Positions 1 through 5,013 of a stretch of DNA of 7,586 nucleotides are shown piece after piece (position 1 is the first letter of the stretch; every line of letters begins with the position of its first letter). The notes under the pieces were generated by a model. That model did no database searches. It was not told the DNA's origin and worked only from the letters and a program-made list of their open reading frames with translations. Location: contig JAWOKN010000046.1 of NCBI GenBank assembly GCA_033854175.1, forward strand, positions 1 to 7,586, given 5' to 3'. A program made the translations under genes and the position numbers. The DNA comes from DATKPE01 sp033854175. Lineage in GTDB: Bacteria > Bacteroidota > Ignavibacteria > UBA10030 > SZUA-254.

Positions 1-116
1 GCGGAAACGGTATCCCCGCCGCTCATGTAATGGACAAGGGAAGTTGTAACCTTTGACCGGCCGCTGGCCGACAGGACGGCAAAAACGACGAGCAAGAACA
101 GAACAGATATTCTCAT
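1..116 (-). CDS. 5' part of an exported protein, possibly a dienelactone hydrolase family enzyme (partial)
   Basis: Reading the minus strand from the ATG at 114-116 gives 38 codons with no stop before the window edge, so the C-terminal part is missing. Residues 1-19 look like a Sec signal peptide: MR, then a hydrophobic core ISVLFLLVVFAVL, then small residues SASG. The mature start contains SLVHYMSGGDTVS, which resembles the first beta strands of exported dienelactone hydrolase-like alpha/beta hydrolases (typically a V-Y-x-SGG-D/E-T-V pattern). That assignment rests on one short segment and is tentative; the catalytic Cys/Ser, Asp and His would lie outside the window. A GGAG sequence (plus positions 127-130) lies 10 bases upstream of the ATG and supports this start. 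The gene is divergent from priA. It was recognised by direct translation of the minus strand; its existence is more secure than its function. Confidence 0.55.
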   Translation of the reverse strand, partial: MRISVLFLLVVFAVLSASGRSKVTTSLVHYMSGGDTVS

Positions 117-493
117 GATATGAGATCTCCAAATATTAAAGAACGAAGTGAAGTTATCGACACCGAAAGGGGCGGACGTGCAGCCGGGGAGATATGAAAC
201 AGGACCAATATTGTCAGAACGCGAAACATGTCAGGTAATATTTCCCGTAAGAATACAAAAAGCGCTCATGAGAAGCAAGAAACGCAAGTTCTTATGTGAT
301 TCCCCTCATTAAAAGGTTGAAGTTCACAGGCACCCCCTTTCGCAAATCCAGGAGATCATCCATTCCCAGACGAACGATCTTACGGGTCGGCCAGATGGAA
401 TACAATGATCAACAGAAACGCTTTCAAGTTGCGTCTAGGCATAATTTTATCGAAATTTTAACCGAATGGAAGCATCTTGCGGCTGAAGACAGA
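117..493. other. Divergent intergenic region between the exported-protein gene and priA
   Basis: This stretch separates two divergent genes and should hold both promoters. I cannot point to a convincing -35/-10 pair in either direction. On the minus strand an AT-rich TTTAATATTT (plus 131-140) lies just upstream of the GGAG, close to the start codon. A hexamer TGTCAG occurs twice in direct orientation (212-217 and 229-234), each associated with an AATATT (207-212 and 237-242). The reading frame of priA stays open upstream to 296, but this extension (296-493) does not resemble the family and becomes AT-rich after about 400, so I treat it as untranslated leader. Confidence 0.5.
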
Positions 494-3091
494 ATGACAG
501 ACCTGTTTGTAGACCTCGCGATACCCGGTGCGGGGGAGAAACTTTTCACCTACAGCGTACCCAATGACCTCATCCACGCAATCAAACGGGGAGTGCGGGT
601 CATTACATCGTTCGGAAAGCGGATCGTCATCGGCTTCGTGGTTGAAACCTCCGCAGAATCACTCAGTGTTGCTGAGCGGGGGCACAGCGTTCCGCACATA
701 AAGCCGATCCGGGACGTCCTCGACCCCGAGCCGATCCTCACCGAAGACCTGCTCAATCTTACAGGCTGGATTGCGGAATACTACATCGCGCCGCTGGGGG
801 AAGTCCTCAAGGCGGTACTTGTGCAGGGTGCGGCCCGTCCGGGGAAAAGGGTGGTAACGCTCGCAACTGAGATACCCCCCGAGAGGAGAAGGGAAATCCG
901 CCTTTCGCCGAAACAGGCCCTGATCCTGCGGGAAATCTCGAGGGAGGGGTCACTGACGGTACAGCAGCTCAGGAAGAACGTGGGAGAAAAAACCATCTAC
1001 GCACCGCTCAACGAGCTCGAGCAACGGGGGCTTGTGCGGATAACCGAGGAACCCCCGCAGGCCGTATTGAAATCGAAAACGGAAAACATCGTCAAAATCA
1101 CGGCAGATTCACGCCGGCGATGGGAAGAGCTGTTGTCCGATTCAGGCCGGTTCACCAAGAGCGCTCTTGGGCAGGCTGCGATACTCCGGCTTCTGGCGGG
1201 AACAGTTCAGGTCCCGTCGGTCATTTCGGTCAATGACCTGCTCAGACAATCAGGGGGAACGTTATCGGCATTAAAAGCCCTCATCCGGAAAGACATCCTC
1301 ACTTTAAGCACGCGGGAAGTCATGAGATCGGCGGAATACGATCTCTATTCGGCGGCGCTCGGATCGATTGAGATCACGCTCAACGACCACCAGCAGGCGG
1401 CCTTCGAGAAAATCAAGTCGGCCATCAGCGAGCGCAGATTTCAGACATTTCTCCTCCACGGCATCACCGGAAGCGGAAAGACGCAGATCTACATCGAATC
1501 GATACGGGAAATTCTGGCGCTGAACCGGACGGCGATACTGCTCGTACCGGAAATATCCCTGACGCCGCAGATCGTACGCCGGTTCAGGTATCACTTCGGG
1601 GACAAGGTCGCAGTCCTTCACAGCCGGATGTCTGTCGGGGAGCGATACGATGCATGGCGGGCTGCATGGAACGGCAGGTGCCCGGTTGTCATCGGGCCCA
1701 GATCGGCGATCTTCGCCCCGTTGAAAAACGTCGGGCTGATCGTGGTTGACGAGGAGCACGAACCGTCGTACAAGCAATACGAACAGACGCCCCGTTATCA
1801 CGCCCGCGATGTTGCGGTTGTGCGCGCCTCGCATGCAAACGCCGTTGTGATACTGGGATCCGCGACACCGTCGCTTGAATCGTACACAAACGCGCTGAGC
1901 GGAAAATACACGCTCCTCGAGCTCCCCGACCGGGTGGAGGCTGCAGAACTGCCGAAGGTGGAGATAGTCGACATGCTTGCAGAGCGGAAGCGAAAGCTGG
2001 AAAAGTTCCGTCTTGAGGAACGCGAAAACACGACAGGGGACACAAACAATCCGCAGGTGAAGCGGCAATTCGAGCCGGGAATATTGTCCGATCTCCTCCG
2101 CACGAAAATCGAGGATCGGCTCAAGAAGCAGGAAGGGATAATCCTTTTTCAGAACAGGCGGGGATTTGCATCCTACATTGAATGTCCGGACTGCGGATAT
2201 GTGGAGATGTGTGAGAACTGCAACATCTCGCTGACCTATCACATGAACAAGCGGCAGCTCCGGTGTCACTACTGTGGATTCGTGAAACAGCCTGCAGGAG
2301 CCTGTCCGCGGTGCAGCTCATCGGCAATCCGCTACCGAGGTTTCGGAACCCAGCGGGTGGAGGAAGAACTTGCGAAATTTTTCCCACAGGCGCGGCTTGT
2401 GCGGATGGATCTGGACACGACGACGCGCAAGGGCTCTCACGACATGCTTCTGAAGAAGTTTTCAGAAGGAGATGCGGACATACTCCTGGGAACGCAGATG
2501 GTAGCAAAGGGACTTGATTTCCCGCGTGTGACGCTCGTGGGAGTAATATCGGCGGATACGCAAATGCTGTTGCCCGATTTCCGGTCATCGGAGCGGACCT
2601 TTCAGCTCCTGGCGCAGGTAGCGGGGCGTGCAGGAAGGAGTACGCTCGCCGGGGAAGTCATCATACAGACGGCACAGCCTGATAATCCGACACTCCGGCA
2701 CATCATCGGGCACGATTACCGGGGTTTCTATGATGAGGAACTGGAATTCCGGAAGGAGCTGGACTACCCCCCGTTTTCCCGTCTCATCCTCCTGGAATTC
2801 CGGGGAAAGCATGAAGAAGACGTCATGCAGCATGCCACAGAATTCAGGGAGTTATTTCCGAAGGTGATGGGATCAATCCGGATGATGGGACCGTCGGGAG
2901 CGGCGCTCTCGAAGCTGAAGGGAATGTACAGGTGGCACATAATACTGAAATCACCAAAGGACGAGGATCCTGGCGGACATATCCTCCACAAGACGTTACA
3001 ATCTGTCCTTCACATCTACAAATCGATGCCTACATCGAAAAGCCGGGCGGTAAGAATGACGGTGGATGTGGACCCTGTGAGCATGATGTGA
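494..3091 (+). CDS. priA: Primosomal protein N' (PriA), replication-restart DNA helicase
   Basis: PriA is a 3'-to-5' superfamily 2 helicase that recognises stalled or collapsed forks and reloads the replicative helicase. With the start at 494 the protein has 865 residues, longer than E. coli PriA (about 730). Seen in order: the 3'-DNA-end-binding domain (about 1-115, with FVDLAIP and KLFTYSVP); a winged helix (about 137-186); Walker A GITGSGKT (323-330); the DEEH box (419-422); motif III GSATPS (455-460); a charged insert (about 496-525); the zinc-binding region with eight cysteines at 564, 567, 573, 576, 591, 594, 604 and 607; GTQMVAKG (666-673); and motif VI QVAGRAGR (708-715). All key residues are present, so the gene appears intact. 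The frame is open back to 296 (931 residues), but PriA proteins begin just before the FVDLAIP strand, which favours 494; no strong Shine-Dalgarno is visible there, and an ATG at 395 is the main alternative. It converges on the csp genes. Confidence 0.97.
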   Translation: MTDLFVDLAIPGAGEKLFTYSVPNDLIHAIKRGVRVITSFGKRIVIGFVVETSAESLSVAERGHSVPHIKPIRDVLDPEPILTEDLLNLTGWIAEYYIAPLGEVLKAVLVQGAARPGKRVVTLATEIPPERRREIRLSPKQALILREISREGSLTVQQLRKNVGEKTIYAPLNELEQRGLVRITEEPPQAVLKSKTENIVKITADSRRRWEELLSDSGRFTKSALGQAAILRLLAGTVQVPSVISVNDLLRQSGGTLSALKALIRKDILTLSTREVMRSAEYDLYSAALGSIEITLNDHQQAAFEKIKSAISERRFQTFLLHGITGSGKTQIYIESIREILALNRTAILLVPEISLTPQIVRRFRYHFGDKVAVLHSRMSVGERYDAWRAAWNGRCPVVIGPRSAIFAPLKNVGLIVVDEEHEPSYKQYEQTPRYHARDVAVVRASHANAVVILGSATPSLESYTNALSGKYTLLELPDRVEAAELPKVEIVDMLAERKRKLEKFRLEERENTTGDTNNPQVKRQFEPGILSDLLRTKIEDRLKKQEGIILFQNRRGFASYIECPDCGYVEMCENCNISLTYHMNKRQLRCHYCGFVKQPAGACPRCSSSAIRYRGFGTQRVEEELAKFFPQARLVRMDLDTTTRKGSHDMLLKKFSEGDADILLGTQMVAKGLDFPRVTLVGVISADTQMLLPDFRSSERTFQLLAQVAGRAGRSTLAGEVIIQTAQPDNPTLRHIIGHDYRGFYDEELEFRKELDYPPFSRLILLEFRGKHEEDVMQHATEFRELFPKVMGSIRMMGPSGAALSKLKGMYRWHIILKSPKDEDPGGHILHKTLQSVLHIYKSMPTSKSRAVRMTVDVDPVSMM

Positions 3092-3110
3092 ATCAAAAAT
3101 CTGACTGAAG

Positions 3111-3144
3111 AAGAAATAAAAGACCCCTCGGGGATCGAGGGGTC
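3111..3144 (-). terminator. Rho-independent terminator of the downstream csp gene
   Basis: A perfect 9-bp stem, GACCCCTCG (3122-3130) with CGAGGGGTC (3136-3144), encloses a 5-base loop. On the minus strand it is followed directly by TTTTATTTCTT (plus 3111-3121), the U-rich tail expected of an intrinsic terminator, and it lies 33 bases after the stop codon of the cold-shock gene at 3178-3381. On the plus strand the stem is followed by GTAAGAAT, so it is a poor terminator for priA, although the hairpin could still protect the priA 3' end. Confidence 0.85.
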
Positions 3145-3177
3145 GTAAGAATACCAGAACACACCGGCTGGTGGGAT

Positions 3178-3381
3178 TTACACACGCACGATATTATAGG
3201 CACGTTTTCCCTTCTGTTCCTGCTTCAATTCAAACTGCACATTATCGCCCTGGACCAACGTATCCCTGAAACCGGTATTTTTCACATTACTCTTATGAAA
3301 GAAAACCTCTTCACCCTGTTGTGTCGTAATAAATCCAAACCCCTTCACCGGGTTATAAAACTTTACAGTTCCTTGCGTCAT
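3178..3381 (-). CDS. Cold-shock domain protein, divergent paralogue (67 aa)
   Basis: This is a single cold-shock domain (OB-fold), a cytoplasmic single-stranded RNA/DNA binding protein of the CspA family, at the usual length of about 65-70 residues. RNP1 is present as KGFGFI (13-18). RNP2 is altered: it reads VFFHK (26-30), where the typical form is VFVHF, so a surface aromatic is replaced by lysine. The usual KWFN near the start is KFYN (7-10), which replaces the conserved tryptophan. The C-terminal half is rich in Lys, Gln and Glu. An AGGAG (plus 3391-3395) 9 bases before the ATG supports the start. It lies 87 bases downstream of a second, more canonical csp gene in the same orientation, with a strong terminator between them, and has its own terminator downstream. 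CspA-family proteins act as RNA chaperones and in some cases as antiterminators; whether this variant is cold-induced cannot be read from the sequence. Confidence 0.93.
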   Translation of the reverse strand: MTQGTVKFYNPVKGFGFITTQQGEEVFFHKSNVKNTGFRDTLVQGDNVQFELKQEQKGKRAYNIVRV

Positions 3382-3407
3382 ACGAACTTTCTCCTGTTCT
3401 AAAAGCT

Positions 3408-3447
3408 GAAACGAAAACCCCAGTCAGAAAATGCTCCGACTGGGGTT
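3408..3447 (-). terminator. Intrinsic terminator between the two csp genes
   Basis: A perfect 10-bp stem, AACCCCAGTC (3416-3425) with GACTGGGGTT (3438-3447), encloses a 12-base loop. Read on the minus strand the stem ends in GGGGTTTTCGTTTC, a U-rich tail interrupted by CG. It begins 21 bases after the stop codon of the upstream csp gene and ends only about 26 bases before the start codon of the next csp gene. It may be an imperfect terminator that lets part of the transcription through to the second csp gene. Confidence 0.8.
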
Positions 3448-3468
3448 GAACAATGGGGGAGCAACTCA

Positions 3469-3669
3469 TTAAATTTTCTGAACGTTTGCTGCCTGTAGCC
3501 CCTTCGGTCCCTTCTCAACGTCAAACTGGACCTTGTCCCCTTCGTTCAGAGTGCGATAGCCGTCGCCGACGATCGCCTTAAAGTGGACAAACACATCCTC
3601 GCCCGTCTGGCGTGAAATGAAGCCATAACCTTTGGCTGCGTTAAACCATTTCACTGTTCCCTGTTCCAT
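3469..3669 (-). CDS. Cold-shock protein, CspA family (66 aa)
   Basis: A canonical single cold-shock domain protein that should bind single-stranded RNA and prevent or melt secondary structure in the cytoplasm. It starts with GTVKWFN (4-10), followed by RNP1 KGYGFI (13-18) and RNP2 VFVHF (26-30), then the typical EGDKVQFDVEKGPKGLQAAN C-terminal half. All aromatic nucleic-acid contacts expected of the family are present. An AAAGGA Shine-Dalgarno (plus 3677-3682) lies 7 bases before the ATG. It is the first gene of a two-gene csp tandem on the minus strand and is followed by an intrinsic terminator. About 130 or more bases upstream have no gene and can fold into competing hairpins, consistent with the long leader typical of cspA-type mRNAs. 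I do not assign a letter within the Csp family because paralogue names are not transferable across phyla. Confidence 0.96.
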   Translation of the reverse strand: MEQGTVKWFNAAKGYGFISRQTGEDVFVHFKAIVGDGYRTLNEGDKVQFDVEKGPKGLQAANVQKI

Positions 3670-3850
3670 GAATTAATCCTTTCGAAAAATGTTAATAGAA
3701 ATGTACCCGAGGCTCCGCACCGTCGCTCTAGCGCAAACATGGCTACCGTTCGACAGTTTAGCCAGATGTTTTTGGCTTTTTACGCATCAACCTGAGTGAG
3801 GGTGTAAATCTTGCACTCCGATCTCTCACAAAATCACCTCACACCCACGT
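3670..3850 (-). promoter_or_regulatory. Candidate structured 5' leader of the canonical csp gene
   Basis: No gene is seen on the minus strand here, and the sequence is rich in inverted repeats. Three short segments overlap in pairing potential: AGCCA (plus 3773-3777), TGGCTA (plus 3759-3764) and TAGCCA (plus 3740-3745), given as read on the minus strand. The middle one can pair with the first (5 bp, 8-base loop) or with the last (6 bp, with a small CTG/CGG inner stem around TCGAA), but not both. Farther upstream GAGTG and CACTC can pair (plus 3815-3819 and 3795-3799). Such alternative folds resemble the regulated leaders known for cspA mRNAs, but the boundaries and the promoter are not identified. 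The segment ACGGTAGCC and the preceding GGCTAAAC recall the 3' half of c-di-GMP-I (GEMM) riboswitches; the required 5' half is not recognisable, so I do not call one. Confidence 0.35.
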
Positions 3851-4202
3851 TTATGCTTGCGATGCGGCACCTCGTGGAAGGTTCGATGGAAGCTGACCAA
3901 CACGGGGAGTACATCTGCAGCTACAACGTAAAAGCGTGGCTATTAGTTCCTTCAGAAATACCTAATCGATATTCCCTGGAGTCAAACACGGTGTACTGTT
4001 ATTTGGCTTTAATAAAATACAAAATTTTTTAACCGTTGGCAAGATCTTTCGCAGAAATTTTTTTCCTCAAAAATGACCGTATTTCCCGATTTTCCGTATT
4101 TTTCCGGAAAAGAGGCACTCCAGGCTGGGGAAACCGGAGAAAACCCCTTTTATCACGGACCGGGCCATCCGTTTATACCCCCTGTTTTGGAGGAAGCAAC
4201 TG
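3851..4202. other. Intergenic region without a recognisable gene
   Basis: This part of the gap between the csp pair and the adenosine-kinase gene holds only short open frames with no recognisable protein. From about 4005 to 4112 it is strongly AT-rich with long T runs, quite unlike the GC-rich coding sequence around it. It includes two copies of CCGTATTT (4077-4084 and 4094-4101) and a perfect 12-base palindrome TTTTCCGGAAAA (4100-4111). Plus-strand promoters for the downstream genes are likely here or in the AT-rich patch at about 4380-4415, but I see no clear -35/-10 pair. On the minus strand TTGACT (in plus 3978-3984) could be a -35 for the csp transcript; its -10 partner is weak. Confidence 0.4.
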
Positions 4203-4472
4203 ATGCCCCCCGATGGCAAAAATAAAAAAGCCCTCTGCCTTGAGTCTATCGCGTCAATAATCGCACAAGAGTGGGACAAACGAACAATCCACCCATCGGA
4301 TCCGGCCCGCGCATCCATCAATCCAGGCCCAGATGGAGAAACTCTCAGACAACTGGGGATTCTGCGGTTTCATCCGACCAAAAAAAATCGTATTTTTGTA
4401 TCAATATTCGACCTGCTTCACCTGTACAACCGCGACACCATTCCCTTAGCACGGAGAGTGAAATGGAACTGA
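4203..4472 (+). CDS. Doubtful small ORF (89 aa) overlapping the next gene
   Basis: An 89-codon frame opens with ATG at 4203, preceded by a good Shine-Dalgarno GGAGG (4189-4193) at 9 bases. Its stop overlaps the start of the adenosine-kinase gene by 10 bases in another frame, an arrangement that could give translational coupling. I do not recognise the protein: it is hydrophilic and basic, with no signal peptide, membrane segment or known motif. Third codon positions are only moderately GC-rich, clearly less than in the flanking genes, and a run of A's and T's at 4378-4410 crosses it, which looks more like leader or promoter DNA than coding sequence. It may be a small lineage-specific gene, a decayed gene or chance. 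It is listed because of the ribosome binding site and the coupling geometry. Confidence 0.22.
   Translation: MPPDGKNKKALCLESIASIIAQEWDKRTIHPSDPARASINPGPDGETLRQLGILRFHPTKKNRIFVSIFDLLHLYNRDTIPLARRVKWN
4453..4458 (+). promoter_or_regulatory. Ribosome binding site fixing the start of the adenosine-kinase gene
   Basis: GGAGAG, with GGAG 6 bases before the ATG at 4463, selects this start over an in-frame ATG at 4271. The 64 extra residues that the earlier start would add do not resemble the family, whereas the protein from 4463 starts exactly where PF04008 proteins do. Confidence 0.8.
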
Positions 4473-4945
4473 CAACAATCAACATTGACAAGCCGGCCGA
4501 CATGAACTTCATCCTCGGCCAGGCGCATTTCATCAAAACCATCGAAGACCTCCATGAAACCATCGTCTCGATCAACCCGTCGATGAAATTCGGCATCGCC
4601 TTTTGCGAATCATCCGGCCCCGCGCTCGTCCGGCATTCCGGCAACGACGCCAATCTTATCGATCTGGCCGTCAAAAACGCCGTCAACCTGGCCTGTGGCC
4701 ACTCATTCATCATCTTCATGGAACACGGGTTCCCGATCAACATCCTCAACGCGATCAAGCAGGTACCGGAGGTCTGTTCGGTATACTGTGCCACAGCAAA
4801 TCCGGTCGAGGTCGTCGTCGCCGAAACCGGAAACGGGAGAGGCATCATGGGGGTGATCGACGGCATCAAGTCAAAGGGGGTTGAGCAGACATCGGACATC
4901 GATCACCGTAAAACCTTTCTCCGGAAAATCGGATACAAGTTCTGA
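4463..4945 (+). CDS. Adenosine-specific kinase family protein (DUF355, PF04008)
   Basis: The 160-residue protein matches the family over its whole length. Recognisable blocks are INIDKPADMNFILGQAHFIK (6-25), FGIAFCESSGPALVRHSGND (43-62), GHSFIIF (79-85), the segment FPINILNAIK (90-99), VYCATANPVEVVVAET (107-122) and GRGIMGVIDG (125-134). The usual family length is about 160-165 residues, so the gene is complete. The Pfam name comes from work on a hyperthermophilic archaeal homologue described as adenosine-specific; the physiological role in bacteria is poorly known, and phosphorylation of adenosine or an adenosine-containing ligand is inferred from the family, not seen here. There is no signal peptide, so it should be cytoplasmic. 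The family is common in archaea and scattered in bacteria. A GGAGAG site supports the start. The peptidase gene follows 68 bases later with no terminator visible between them, so co-transcription is possible. Confidence 0.93.
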   Translation: MELTTINIDKPADMNFILGQAHFIKTIEDLHETIVSINPSMKFGIAFCESSGPALVRHSGNDANLIDLAVKNAVNLACGHSFIIFMEHGFPINILNAIKQVPEVCSVYCATANPVEVVVAETGNGRGIMGVIDGIKSKGVEQTSDIDHRKTFLRKIGYKF

Positions 4946-5013
4946 GGCGCGCTTCACCCGACACATCCTCAATCGCCGTGCAAACTCATCCACCACACAC
5001 GCAAAGGTCCTTC

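Noticed and set aside
1304..2269. Long minus-strand open frame (321 codons) opposite priA
   Set aside because: It lies wholly inside priA, whose motifs are all present in the plus frame; the minus translation is rich in Arg, Pro and Cys with no recognisable domain.
3122..3144. Bidirectional terminator serving priA as well
   Set aside because: On the plus strand the stem is followed by GTAAGAAT and not a U tract, so only minus-strand termination is supported.
3690..3810. c-di-GMP-I (GEMM) riboswitch on the minus strand
   Set aside because: The 3' segments resemble the motif, but the conserved 5' part (GGCAAACC, the P2 stem with GAAA loop, then GACGCAAAGC) is not present in recognisable form. 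It is kept only as a test to run.
3850..3960. Possible tRNA suggested by GGTTCGA
   Set aside because: The GGTTCGA at about 3880 is not followed by the pairing half of a T arm, and no acceptor stem or anticodon arm can be drawn around it.
3811..4032. 73-codon plus-strand frame starting with TTG
   Set aside because: Weak start, no recognisable protein, runs into an AT-rich non-coding stretch and lies in a region whose base composition does not look coding.
4345..4899. Minus-strand open frame of 184 codons opposite the adenosine-kinase gene
   Set aside because: Antisense shadow of a strongly conserved protein; no family resemblance and no Shine-Dalgarno-led start.
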